A stretch of DNA of 64,000 nucleotides from Paraburkholderia bryophila. Lineage in GTDB: Bacteria; Pseudomonadota; Gammaproteobacteria; Burkholderiales; Burkholderiaceae. How positions within the stretch are numbered: position 1 is the first letter of the stretch; every line of letters starts with the position of its first letter. This document shows positions 26,521-35,316 of this stretch, in pieces. The stretch is taken from positions 3,534,001 to 3,598,000 of the forward strand of contig NZ_JACCAS010000001.1 in the NCBI RefSeq assembly GCF_013409255.1, in the 5' to 3' direction. The position numbers and the translations under genes are program-made. A model generated the notes under the pieces. It ran no database searches and was not told the origin of the DNA. It saw only the letters and a list, made by a program, of their open reading frames with translations.

Positions 26521-27855
26521 TTATTCGACTGCCTCGGCTACTAATGCATCGGCGATCATGTTTCCTAACTCCGTCATGCTTTTCATGATGATCTGATCAC
26601 GCTGACGTACGTGCCACTCGTCGCCATTGCCAATTTTCGTTGTAAGTTCTGCGCCCCCAGGAGCGCCGTCTTCGATGGATACCCACTTGGGGAAGCCGTT
26701 GGGGTTTTTGATTGACCAGAACAACGAGGGGCCGCCCTCGTGCCCCAGATGCTGGAACATGCGGGAGCTTCGATGGCCGATGTACGCCAACTTCTCGATG
26801 CTCGGTACGCCAGGGACTGAGACTTTAATCACGAATGCCCATGTGCGGGCGACGTTACGACCGGCGCAAAGTTCAACGTAGTCTTCAACATCGAGCGGCG
26901 TATCGAATACTTTCACTTGGCATGTGCCACCGACTTGCTCAAGCCTGTTTCGAAGGTGATGTTCAACAATAGCCGCCAGCAAAGTTATGCTGTTTTCCCA
27001 AATCTTAAGTTGCGACTCTTGCTTGATCCTGAGCTTTTCAAGTATCGGGTTGTAACCCTGCATTTTCTTCGCAGAGAGCTCAAGGCCGGTCAACGCGCCG
27101 TCCAACTTATCCAGCACTAACTCTATGAATGAGCGGATGTCTCCACCGAGATCGGATTCAGCCAATGCCTCAAGGTAGCGATAGCGCTCCTTTTTCTTTA
27201 TGATGATCGGAGGGTATCCAGCGCGTACCAGTTCGAGGTTTGTCAGTGCTCGTGCGGTCCGACCGTTGCCGTCGATGTACGGGTGAATGTGTGTCATCCA
27301 CGCATGAAGCACCGCGCTACGTATCGGCGCTGGCAGCGTGGCGTTCTCAGCAGACCACTCTTGCCAAGCTTCCATGCCGCTCATTACTTCTTCCCACGTT
27401 TTCGGTGGGGTGTGCGCGGCTCCGCGTATGGCAACGCGCTCCTTGCGCAAGATACCTGCGCCCGGCCTGTCCCCTAGGATTAACGAATGCAATTCGTGCA
27501 ACTGCGCGAGGTCAGTCGAAGCATCTCGGTCACGCGCCATTTCCGCCAAACGAGCCAACGCTTTGTCTAGATCAATGGCATCTTTTGCGAAGGCCGGATC
27601 ATGCCCAGTGATCGTGATGCCCTTCATGACAGCCAACTCAGTTTCTCCGACAGATAGCGTATTTCCCTCAAGCGCATTGGATTCCGCCACCTGTTCGAAT
27701 CGCTTTTCGCCGTAGTAACTCCGGATCGTTTCGGTACTTAGCGTGCCGCTATTGCGCAGCACGGCGACTCTTTCCTCGAGCATTGACAGTCGCTGACTGA
27801 GTTGAGCTTCTGCCGACGCGTCCAGCAGGTACGGTGTGCTAGCGAGATTGAACAT
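26521..27855 (-). CDS. Class II Fic-domain protein with an unrecognised C-terminal domain
   Basis: This 444-residue protein is measured from the ATG at 27855; an ATG at 27891 and a TTG at 27903 are in-frame alternatives, none with a clear ribosome-binding site. Residues 191-202 are HPYIDGNGRTAR, the complete catalytic Fic motif with His and both Arg. Residues 59-64 (SNALEG) match the S/TxxxE-G/N inhibitory helix upstream of the core, defining class II. Fic enzymes usually transfer AMP to hydroxyl side chains, and the helix Glu63 would restrain that activity. Residues about 280-444 form a separate Trp- and Gly-rich domain (VKVFDTPLDVEDYVELCAGR, RSSRMFQHLGHEGGPSLFW) that I do not recognise. It is the only cargo of the moaC island; a defence or signalling role is inference. 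Confidence 0.88.
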   Translation of the reverse strand: MFNLASTPYLLDASAEAQLSQRLSMLEERVAVLRNSGTLSTETIRSYYGEKRFEQVAESNALEGNTLSVGETELAVMKGITITGHDPAFAKDAIDLDKALARLAEMARDRDASTDLAQLHELHSLILGDRPGAGILRKERVAIRGAAHTPPKTWEEVMSGMEAWQEWSAENATLPAPIRSAVLHAWMTHIHPYIDGNGRTARALTNLELVRAGYPPIIIKKKERYRYLEALAESDLGGDIRSFIELVLDKLDGALTGLELSAKKMQGYNPILEKLRIKQESQLKIWENSITLLAAIVEHHLRNRLEQVGGTCQVKVFDTPLDVEDYVELCAGRNVARTWAFVIKVSVPGVPSIEKLAYIGHRSSRMFQHLGHEGGPSLFWSIKNPNGFPKWVSIEDGAPGGAELTTKIGNGDEWHVRQRDQIIMKSMTELGNMIADALVAEAVE

Positions 27856-28064
27856 AGTTGGACCAGTTGTAACTCTTGATGAGCCGGTCATGGGACCGAG
27901 CAAACGATGAAATTGTTAGCGATTCTAGCGTGAGCAAGGGCATTCGAAAATTACCTGACTTATTTCGCGCTAACATCCCCAACGGACTGGGACGTAGCGC
28001 GCCCTCGAACATGCCCCTGCTATCTCGCGATGCGGTATCCGCCAAATGGAGGATCTGCAACGGA

Positions 28065-29142
28065 CTAAAATTTACCGCAATTTTTCGCACAGAATGCGCA
28101 GCAGCGGCGCGCCTGCAATTCCCCCACGCGACCCTCCCGCGATACTGACACAGGCGCGATTCTAGAGGCAGGCATGCGCATCTTGTCAGCCGCCGAGGTC
28201 AAGTGATAGAGGAGCATCCACCTGCGAGGGCTAGAACTTGTACCGACGAAAGCGGATGAAGTAGAGAGCGATCCGGCAACCGCTAGCATGCGCGGGCAGA
28301 CGAGCAAGCAATCTCCTTTCGGTTGTACGGCCCGTTCCCGCAGCAGTTTGAAGCGAAGCATGAGGGCGGCTGCCGACATGGGGATTACACGTCCATCAGC
28401 CGAGCGCGGCATACTCGTCAACGTAGCTATGGCGCGGGAAGAGAGCGGCACCGTCCTTGCGCTACCGTTCTTTGTCATAGGTAGAAAGGCAGTGCGCCGT
28501 TCAAGATCGACGTTTGCCCACGCGAGTGCGAGCAGTTCTCGACGACGCATTGCGGTCTCAATGGATAGGATGATGGCGGGCTGTAGCCACGGCGACCGAC
28601 GACCGATAGGGGCGGCTGCCTCCAGAAGTCTGACTTCCTCGTCGGCAGAAAGAACCCGGCAGCGACCGGGTGGTACGGTGGGCTTGCGCGCTAAGTGAAC
28701 GGGGTTGGACATGTGTACGCCCCATTCGCGTCGTGCGTGATTGATGATCGTGCTCAGTGTCGCCAGGTCTCGTACCACCGTGGCTGGTGCGATTCGGGCA
28801 GCGAGTTCGTTGCGCCAGTTCGCAACTATTTCGTGCGTTAGGGCTGCCATGCTGTACTGCGCGATGCGCTGGCGTTGCAGGGCTCGTAACCTGTACTTGT
28901 CCTCGGCGTGCCCGCGAAGAGTGGGGGAGACTTCCGCCAGATAGCGTTTCAAGACTTCGTGCAGGGTCGTGGATTCGGCGACCATGCGGGAGATGTAAGC
29001 GCCGCGCTCCACCTCTGCTTCGATGTCTCGCGCCCAGCGTTTCAGCGTCCTTCCTGTTGGTGAACGAGCGCGCCGTTTCGGGGTACCCCTTGCGTCTCAC
29101 GCGAGCTTGCCAAGCCCCGCCGTGCCTACGGATTGATGCCAT
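28065..29142 (-). pseudogene. Degraded tyrosine-recombinase (phage-type) integrase
   Basis: The start at 29142 reads MASIRRHGGAWQARVRRKGYPETARSFTNRKDAE, an Arm-DNA-binding-type N-terminus. A one-base insertion near 29037-29043 then shifts the frame. The next frame continues as ARDIEAEVERGAYISRM, then the core-binding domain (LHEVLKRYLAEVSPTLRG) and the start of the catalytic domain with the first Arg (SIETAMRRRELLALAW). The expected HxLRH box cannot be read in any single frame: a GC-matched but scrambled stretch lies at about 28245-28325, and MLLYHLTSA at about 28195 looks like the degenerate Tyr box. It was the recombinase of the moaC island, now almost certainly inactive. Confidence 0.8.
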
Positions 29143-29275
29143 TGCTTTGACTCCATTGGGACAAGATTGGGTCAAAGCAGGGCACAATGTGATTGTGGAG
29201 CGCTGTTTGCGCAGCTACGGGGAGCATCGCCGCCCGCACTTCCAAATCACTTGAGATGAAAACCCCCCGTGTAAA

Positions 29276-29764
29276 TCAACTGGTTGGCTGCCCCGCCACC
29301 CAATCTCCCGACTTCCCGCCGTGCTTTTCAAGCACGCGTACATCGGTGATGGTCATCCCCCGGTCCACCGCCTTGCACATGTCGTACACCGTCAGCAGTC
29401 CCACCTGCACGGCAGTCAGCGCCTCCATCTCCACCCCCGTCCGCCCAAGCGTTTCCACCTGCACCGTGCAATGCACGCCGGGCAGCGCTTCATCGAGTTC
29501 GAAATCCACCTTCACGCGCGTCAGCGCGAGCGGATGACACAGCGGGATCAGATCGGCGGTGCGCTTCGCACCTTGAATCGCGGCAATACGCGCGATGCCG
29601 ATCACGTCGCCCTTTTTCGCGTTGCCGTCGCGGATCAGCGCAAACGTGTCCGGCAGCATGCGAATCGAGCCGCGCGCCACGGCAATGCGCTTGGTCTCCT
29701 GCTTGCCGCCGACGTCCACCATATGCGCCTGGCCGGCAGCGTCGAAATGAGTGAGTTCAGGCAT
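29276..29764 (-). CDS. moaC: Cyclic pyranopterin monophosphate synthase MoaC
   Basis: This 162-residue protein carries MoaC signatures: [18 protein letters not shown] at the start, [13 protein letters not shown] in the middle and [28 protein letters not shown] at the end. It converts the MoaA product to cyclic pyranopterin monophosphate in molybdenum-cofactor synthesis. Its last 30 codons lie in the element's attachment repeat. The C-terminus now ends GQPTS, whereas the displaced original ended at the preceding Gly, so the reading frame was rebuilt by the insertion. It stands divergent from the M48 protease gene. Confidence 0.97.
   Translation of the reverse strand: MPELTHFDAAGQAHMVDVGGKQETKRIAVARGSIRMLPDTFALIRDGNAKKGDVIGIARIAAIQGAKRTADLIPLCHPLALTRVKVDFELDEALPGVHCTVQVETLGRTGVEMEALTAVQVGLLTVYDMCKAVDRGMTITDVRVLEKHGGKSGDWVAGQPTS
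29292..29381 (-). repeat. Proximal attachment-site copy within the moaC coding end
   Basis: Partner of 26279-26368 (85 of 90 identical). It is part of the functional moaC frame. Homology stops exactly at codon 30 from the end, where the native moaC sequence continues upstream. Confidence 0.88.
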
Positions 29765-29930
29765 GGTTGGGCTCCTTCAGAGGGCGCCTATCATAGCAGC
29801 GGCGCGGCGACCGTTCGAAACACGAACGCCCGGTTCCGGGCGTCGAATGATTACAATTACCCTGTACCTGCCCGCTATCTTATTCCGAGCAGCGGGCGTC
29901 GCCTTTCGACTCCGTCCCATCGACCTCGCG

Positions 29931-31643
29931 ATGCGCCCGAAACGGTTTCTCGCTGCGTTGTTATCCGTTGCGCTCACCGCGCCGCCGGGCGCGTTCGCGC
30001 AATCGCACGGCAATTCGAGTCTGTTGTCGCTCAACACGCAGTCGGCTGAACCGCCGTTGGTCAGCGGCCCAACCGACCTCTACGCCGATCCGATCGTGCC
30101 GCCCGACATCGCGCAGGGCATATTCGGCGTGTACGGCGGCGCGCAGAGCCGCTTTTCCGGCCAGTCCGGCGCCAACACCAGTTGGCGCGCGCCGCTCGTC
30201 ACCCAGCAGTTGCCCGATCTCGGCAACGGCGGTGCCGGTTCTCTAACGCCGCAAGCCGAGCGCAAACTCGGCGAGCGTGTGATGCGCGAATTGCGCCGCG
30301 ACCCCGACTATCTCGACGACTGGCTCGTGCGCGACTACCTGAACTCGGTCGCCGCAAAACTCGCCGCCGCGGCCAACGCGCTCTACATCGGCGGTTATCG
30401 CCCCGACTTCGATCTGTTCGCGGTGCGTGACGCGCAGATCAACGCGTTCTCGCTGCCGGGCGGTTTCATCGGCGTGAACACCGGGCTGATCGTGACGACG
30501 CAAACCGAGTCGGAACTCGCGTCCGTGCTCGGTCACGAAATGGGCCACGTCCTGCAGCGCCACATTTCGCGGATGATCACGACCGGTGAGCGCAGCGGCT
30601 ATGCCGCGCTCGCCGCCGTGTTGTTCGGCGTGCTGGCGGGCGTGCTCGCGCACAGCGGCGACCTCGGCAGCGCGATTGCGATCGGCGGTCAGGCCTATGC
30701 GGTCGACAACCAGTTGCGCTTCTCGCGCTCGGCCGAACACGAAGCGGACCGCGTTGGCTTTCTGCTGCTGGCCGGCGCCGGCTACGATCCGTACGCGATG
30801 ACGACGTTCTTCGGCCGTCTCGATCGTGCGTCGATGAGCGACGCGGGCGTCCCGGCGTACGCGCGCACGCATCCGCTGACGGGCGAACGGATCGCCGACA
30901 TGGAAGACCGGGCGCGCCGCGCGCCTTACCGGCAACCGCATCAGGCGTCCGAATACGGCTTTGTGCGGGCGCGTTCGCGTCTGTTGCAGGAGCGTTCGAG
31001 CAGTGAGTACACGGATGAGATTTCGCGCTTGCGTTCCGAAATCGAGGACCGGACCGCGGTCAACGTGGCGGCGAACTGGTACGGCATCGCGTATGGGCAA
31101 ATGCTGCTGGAGCGTTACGACGAGGCGGCGGCGTCGCTTGCGCAGTGCCGCGCGGCGTTCATCACGGGTGAGCAGACCGAGGGCGAACCGGCGCGCAGTT
31201 CACCGAGCCTCGATGTGCTGGCCGCCGACATCGCGCGGCGTGTCGGTCGCGACGACGAAGCCGTCCGTCTCGCCGAGTTCGCGCAGCAGCGTTGGCCGCA
31301 GTCGAATGCCGCGATCGACATGCATATCCGCACCTTGCTGACGTTGCGGCGTTTTGCCGAGGCGCAGGCGCTGGCGCAGAGGGAAACGGTCGCGCATCCG
31401 GATCAGCCGGCATGGTGGCTGTATCTCGCCCAGGCGAGCGCCGGCAGTGGCGATGCGTTGACGCAGCATCGGGCGATGGCGGAGAAGTTCGCGCTCGAAG
31501 GCGCATGGCCCTCGGCGATCCGGCAACTGAAAGACGCGCGGGACATGAAGACGATCGGCTACTACGATCTGGCGACCGTCGACGCGCGACTGCACGAGAT
31601 GGAAAGCCGCTACAAGGAGGAGCGGCTGGACGAGAAGAGCTAG
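29931..31643 (+). CDS. BepA-like periplasmic M48 metalloprotease with TPR region
   Basis: This 570-residue protein starts at the ATG at 29931, which begins a signal peptide (RPKRFLAALLSVALTAPPGAFAQ). The zinc site HEMGH is at about residues 202-206, with the third ligand in the EHEADRVG segment about 60 residues later, as in M48 peptidases. The C-terminal half is helical and TPR-like (YGIAYGQMLLERYDEAAASL, WWLYLAQASAGSGD). This architecture matches BepA/YfgC, which chaperones or degrades LptD and BAM substrates at the outer membrane. Upstream in-frame codons from 29751 overlap the moaC start and are not family-like. Confidence 0.9.
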   Translation: MRPKRFLAALLSVALTAPPGAFAQSHGNSSLLSLNTQSAEPPLVSGPTDLYADPIVPPDIAQGIFGVYGGAQSRFSGQSGANTSWRAPLVTQQLPDLGNGGAGSLTPQAERKLGERVMRELRRDPDYLDDWLVRDYLNSVAAKLAAAANALYIGGYRPDFDLFAVRDAQINAFSLPGGFIGVNTGLIVTTQTESELASVLGHEMGHVLQRHISRMITTGERSGYAALAAVLFGVLAGVLAHSGDLGSAIAIGGQAYAVDNQLRFSRSAEHEADRVGFLLLAGAGYDPYAMTTFFGRLDRASMSDAGVPAYARTHPLTGERIADMEDRARRAPYRQPHQASEYGFVRARSRLLQERSSSEYTDEISRLRSEIEDRTAVNVAANWYGIAYGQMLLERYDEAAASLAQCRAAFITGEQTEGEPARSSPSLDVLAADIARRVGRDDEAVRLAEFAQQRWPQSNAAIDMHIRTLLTLRRFAEAQALAQRETVAHPDQPAWWLYLAQASAGSGDALTQHRAMAEKFALEGAWPSAIRQLKDARDMKTIGYYDLATVDARLHEMESRYKEERLDEKS

Positions 31644-31664
31644 ACGCTCCAAGAAGTCAGAAGC

Positions 31665-32249
31665 CTAGACCGCTTTTGCCGCCGGACTGGCCACGAACCC
31701 GAACCGCGCGGCCACTTCGGCGCGGCGCACCGCTTGCAGCGGCAACACCACACCGTCATTCCAGCGGAATTCACCGCTCATTGCGTCGTCGGCGAGTACG
31801 GCGTGATCGGAGAATACGTCCAGATCGTGATCGTGCAGGACCGCGACTTTGGGCGGCGTCGAGTGATCGGCAAACAGAATGCCGCCTTCTTCGTCGATCA
31901 ACACGGCGGCGGGATCGAAGCTGTCGCCGGCCTGGTCCTTGAGCGCGAGCGCGTCATGCTCGGCATCGGTATTGGCCGCGAACCGCACCACCCACGGCGT
32001 ATAACCCAGCTCCACATAAACCCGCTGCGGACCGTTCTGGAAAAACCACTGCCCGTGCTCGTCGGCCGCGTAGTTGCGGTTGATGAAACCGAGCAGCGCG
32101 TCATGCCGGATCGGCGTGCCGGGCGAGCCGCTCGCCTGAGCGGCCTCGTCGCGCATGCGCCAGTTGCCGCGCCGGTCGAGCATCAGCCAGCCGGTGCAAC
32201 TCGGCACATTCGGCCATTTGGCCAGAGCCTGTTTGACGATCTCATCCAT
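31665..32249 (-). CDS. Conserved protein of unknown function, coupled to a YheT-type hydrolase
   Basis: This 194-residue protein is soluble, with no signal peptide or membrane segment. Conserved-looking stretches are WPNVPSCTGWLMLDRRGNWRM, LLGFINRNYAADEHGQWFFQNGPQRVYVELGYTPWV and a late FRWNDGVVLPL. I recognise it only as a family recurrent in Burkholderiales without known role. Its start overlaps the end of the hydrolase gene by 8 bp, so the two are one transcript and probably translationally coupled. Confidence 0.78.
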   Translation of the reverse strand: MDEIVKQALAKWPNVPSCTGWLMLDRRGNWRMRDEAAQASGSPGTPIRHDALLGFINRNYAADEHGQWFFQNGPQRVYVELGYTPWVVRFAANTDAEHDALALKDQAGDSFDPAAVLIDEEGGILFADHSTPPKVAVLHDHDLDVFSDHAVLADDAMSGEFRWNDGVVLPLQAVRRAEVAARFGFVASPAAKAV

Positions 32250-33327
32250 GGTCGACGTGCCGCTCCAGGTAGCCGAACACGCGCCGCGCCAGCCAGTCGA
32301 TGCGGCCCGGGAACGGTCCGGTCATGAAGCCGGCGTGGCCGCCGTGCTTCGGTTGTTCAAGCTCCACCGCCGCCGACACCTCGTGCCGCGACGGCAACGC
32401 CTCCGCCGGCAGGAACGGGTCGTTGCGCGCGTTCAGCACCAGCGTCGGCACCTGAATATGCGGCAGCAGCGGACGGGTGGTCGCCTGGCTCCAGTAGTCT
32501 TCGGTATTGCGAAATCCGTGCAGCGGCGCAGTGACGACGTTGTCGAACTCGTACATGTTGCGGCTCGCGAGCATCGTGTCGCGATCGAACAGGCCTGGAT
32601 ACTGGACCAGCTTCTGCGTGGCCTTCTGCTTGAGCGTCTTCAGAAAGCTGCGCGCGTAGACGAGGCCGAAGCCCTGCGACAACGCGCGACCGCCGGCATG
32701 GACATCGATCGGCGTCGAAATCGCCGCGGCCGCGCTGATGAGGGCGGCGGCCTCTTCGCGCCGCTCGCCGAGCCAGCGGAGCAGCACATTGCCGCCGAGC
32801 GACACGCCCGCCACCACGATCGGCCCGTTGTGCGCGGCGCGCAGACGCCGCAGCACCCAATCGACTTCGTCGCTGTCGGCGAGGTGATAGAAGCGCGGCA
32901 AGCGATTCAATTCGCCGCCGCAACTGCGAAAGTGCGGCACCACGCCGTGCCAGCCGGCTTCGCGCGAGGCGGCCATCAGCGACATTGCGTAGTGCGAGGC
33001 GGAACTGCCTTCGAGGCCGTGGAATAGTACGAGGAGCGGGGCGTCGGCGGCGGGCGCCGTCGGCGTGTCATGCACCACCCAATCGAGGTCGATGAAATCG
33101 CCGTCAGGCGTATCCCACCGCTCGCGACGCAACGCCACCGTGGGGCGGCGCGCGAACAGTGATGGCACGATGGTCTGCGCATGCCGGTTCGGCAGCCAGA
33201 GCGGTGCGCGGTACAACGACTCGACGGCTGCGGCCACGACACGCGCCGCGCCGGACGACATGGGCGCTGAATTGGTCAGAGTTTCCGCCGGCTCAGGATC
33301 GGGAGAATGCTTGCGGGGCGTGCTCAT
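32242..33327 (-). CDS. YheT-family alpha/beta hydrolase
   Basis: This 361-residue protein shows YheT features: LWLPNRHAQTIVPSLFARRP near the N-terminus, LVLFHGLEGSSASHYA at the oxyanion strand, the nucleophile elbow GVSLGGN, and a late NARNDPFLP and HGGHAGFM supplying Asp and His. Members act as esterases or lipases with poorly defined substrates. It is followed by an overlapping partner gene. The first 40 residues are polar and low complexity; a second Met at residue 23 is an alternative start. Confidence 0.92.
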   Translation of the reverse strand: MSTPRKHSPDPEPAETLTNSAPMSSGAARVVAAAVESLYRAPLWLPNRHAQTIVPSLFARRPTVALRRERWDTPDGDFIDLDWVVHDTPTAPAADAPLLVLFHGLEGSSASHYAMSLMAASREAGWHGVVPHFRSCGGELNRLPRFYHLADSDEVDWVLRRLRAAHNGPIVVAGVSLGGNVLLRWLGERREEAAALISAAAAISTPIDVHAGGRALSQGFGLVYARSFLKTLKQKATQKLVQYPGLFDRDTMLASRNMYEFDNVVTAPLHGFRNTEDYWSQATTRPLLPHIQVPTLVLNARNDPFLPAEALPSRHEVSAAVELEQPKHGGHAGFMTGPFPGRIDWLARRVFGYLERHVDHG

Positions 33328-33366
33328 ACCGGCTTCGAAGACAAAAGAACCAAGCCGAGCCGCACC

Positions 33367-33813
33367 TCAGTGCAGCGACCCCTGGCCGTGCCGCATCTTG
33401 GTGGCGAACTGGCTGGCGGCCTCGTTCGGCATGGGGCTCGCGTGAATGTGCGCGATGCGCCATTCGCCGCGTTCGTGAACCATCACGTAGGTCGTGAAAA
33501 CCATGGCGGGCGTGGCCTTCGGGTCGGCCGGGCGGTGCGCTTCGGCGATTGCGTAGACGACCGTGCCGAGGCTGTCGTAGACGCGAATGTCGAGCGGTTC
33601 GATCGTGACGCGTGCGGTTTCGAGCTGGATCTGCAAGCCGGCGCGAATGCTGTCGAGGCCATGCAAATGGGAGCCGTCGGCGCAGATGCAACTGACGAAC
33701 TCCTCATCGATCCACAGGCCCATCAAGCTGTCGATATTGACCTCGGAAATGGCCTGATAGTAGGCGTTGAGGGTATCGGCGGCGGCTTCGAAGATATGGG
33801 CAAAACGTGGCAT
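33367..33813 (-). CDS. NTF2-like/SnoaL-fold protein
   Basis: This 148-residue protein has the NTF2-like pattern: an N-terminal helix with AYYQAISEVNIDSLMGLW, then FVSCICADGSHLHGLDSIRAGL and a late beta sheet with VMVHERGEWRIAHIHASP. Such proteins form a cone-shaped pocket and serve as small-molecule isomerase-like or binding proteins; the ligand is unknown. It lies 40 bp upstream of the YheT gene on the same strand and may be co-transcribed. Confidence 0.87.
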   Translation of the reverse strand: MPRFAHIFEAAADTLNAYYQAISEVNIDSLMGLWIDEEFVSCICADGSHLHGLDSIRAGLQIQLETARVTIEPLDIRVYDSLGTVVYAIAEAHRPADPKATPAMVFTTYVMVHERGEWRIAHIHASPMPNEAASQFATKMRHGQGSLH

Positions 33814-34003
33814 GGCTCGTCAGTCTCTTGTGCGCGGCGCGCGGTTGCGGGGCAGCGGTCAGCGGGACGGTCCGGGACACCGGACCATCGCACCCGAGCG
33901 CCAGATTGCCCGCGCTGCAAGGCGCGAACATGACGCGACGCGCTCAGGGGCGTGCGGTGTTGCGTGCAAGTGTCAATCGGTCTCCGATGGATCTTCGATC
34001 GGC

Positions 34004-35029
34004 TCAGCGCTGCGTGAGCAGCATGCCGCGCAAATCGCTGAAGACCTGCTCGGCGCTCAACTGCTTCAGGCAGTTCAGGTGACCGAGCGGACACTCGCGC
34101 TCAAAACAGGGGCTGCATTCGAGATGAAGCCATTGTACCTTCGCGAGCTCGGACAAGGGCGGCGTATGGCGCGGATCGGTCGAACCGTACACGGCCACCA
34201 GCGGCCGGCGCAGCGCGGCGGTCACGTGCATCAGGCCGGAATCGTTCGTGACGACCGCGTTGGCCCGCGAGATCAGCGCGCAAGCCTCGCCCAGCGCGGT
34301 CTGGCCGCACAGGTTGCGCACGTTCGGCGCGCGTTCGGCGATGGCCTGCGCCAGCGGCGCGTCTTTCGGCGAACCGAGCGCGACGATCTGCGTGTACGGG
34401 AACGACTGGCCGACCATTTGCGCGAGCGCGGCGAAATGCTCGGGCGGCCAGCGTTTGGCGGGACCGTACTCGGCGCCCGGACAGAACACCAGCAGCGGCA
34501 CCCGCGTATCCAGATTGAAGCGTGCCGATACCCGAGACGCTTCGTTCAGATCGGCGTCGAGGCGCGGCATCGGCAGGTCGTCGGGGACCTTGGCGCCGGG
34601 CGCGTAGGCGAGCGCGGCGTACTGGCCGACCATCGGCGGACGCTCGTCTTTACGCGGATTCGCGTGACGTACGTTGAGCAGGCCGTAACGGCTCTCGCCG
34701 GTGTAGCCGATGCGCAGCGGCACGCCCGCCAGCCACGGAATCAGCGCGGATTTGAGCGAATTCGGCAGCACGTAGGCCGCGTCGTAGCCGACATCGCGCA
34801 GATCGCTCGCCAGTTGCCAGCGGCGCAGCATTTGCAGCTTGCCGTGCGCGAGGTCGGTGGCGTAGACGTCGCGGATTTCCGGCATGCGTTCGAGCACGGG
34901 CGCAACCCACGAGGGCGCGACCGCATCGATCACGATGCGCGGATGCAATTTCACGAGGCGCGCAAACAGCGGCTGCGCCATCAATGCGTCACCGATCCAG
35001 TTCGGTGCGATAACCAACGCGCGACGCAT
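34004..35029 (-). CDS. waaF: Lipopolysaccharide heptosyltransferase II
   Basis: This 341-residue GT9 protein begins RRALVIAPNWIGDALMAQPLF, the WaaF-type N-terminus with the conserved Asp. The C-terminal domain has LVFCPGAEYGPAKRWPPEHFA for ADP-heptose binding and VTNDSGLMHVTAALRRPLVAVYGSTDP, the GT9 signature. The late Cys-rich CSPCFERECPLGHLNCL is typical of WaaF. It adds the second L-glycero-D-manno-heptose to the LPS inner core on the cytoplasmic face of the inner membrane. Confidence 0.96.
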   Translation of the reverse strand: MRRALVIAPNWIGDALMAQPLFARLVKLHPRIVIDAVAPSWVAPVLERMPEIRDVYATDLAHGKLQMLRRWQLASDLRDVGYDAAYVLPNSLKSALIPWLAGVPLRIGYTGESRYGLLNVRHANPRKDERPPMVGQYAALAYAPGAKVPDDLPMPRLDADLNEASRVSARFNLDTRVPLLVFCPGAEYGPAKRWPPEHFAALAQMVGQSFPYTQIVALGSPKDAPLAQAIAERAPNVRNLCGQTALGEACALISRANAVVTNDSGLMHVTAALRRPLVAVYGSTDPRHTPPLSELAKVQWLHLECSPCFERECPLGHLNCLKQLSAEQVFSDLRGMLLTQR

Positions 35030-35316
35030 CAGAGTGAGGTTCCGGTGTCGAAACGAAGCGCCGCGCGCGGGGTGCGCGTGGCGTTCGGGTGTGTCAAAGG
35101 GGAAGGGCCGCTAGCCGCATGGCGCGCTGCCGGTGTGGCCCGACGCGCCGCGGTGGCGGCCGTGCTGCGGGGTACCTGCCTGCATGCTGGTGTCATTGCG
35201 GCCTGCCGGCGCGCAATGAATGGGCAGGCAACACCGGCAAACATCGCCGACGAACAGCGTCGGCAAATAGCATCGGCAGACAGTGCCGCAATCGATCAGT
35301 GCTCAGCGGGACGGGT

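Larger units (their letters stand above)
26279..29381. mobile_element. Fossil 3.1-kb integrative mini-island in the 3' end of moaC
   Basis: A 90-bp direct repeat, both copies encoding the last 30 conserved residues of MoaC on the minus strand, lies at 26279-26368 and 29292-29381. Between the copies are a Fic-domain gene and a degraded tyrosine integrase, with the integrase next to the intact moaC. This is the standard signature of a site-specific element that inserts into a gene 3' end and replaces that end with its own copy. The GC content inside is visibly lower than in the flanks. Integrase frameshifts imply it is no longer mobile by itself. Confidence 0.85.

Noticed and set aside
28558..29187. 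Treating the 209-residue frame as a separate protein
   Set aside because: Only its first 35 or so residues resemble an integrase; the rest continues in the other frame, so it is one frameshifted pseudogene.
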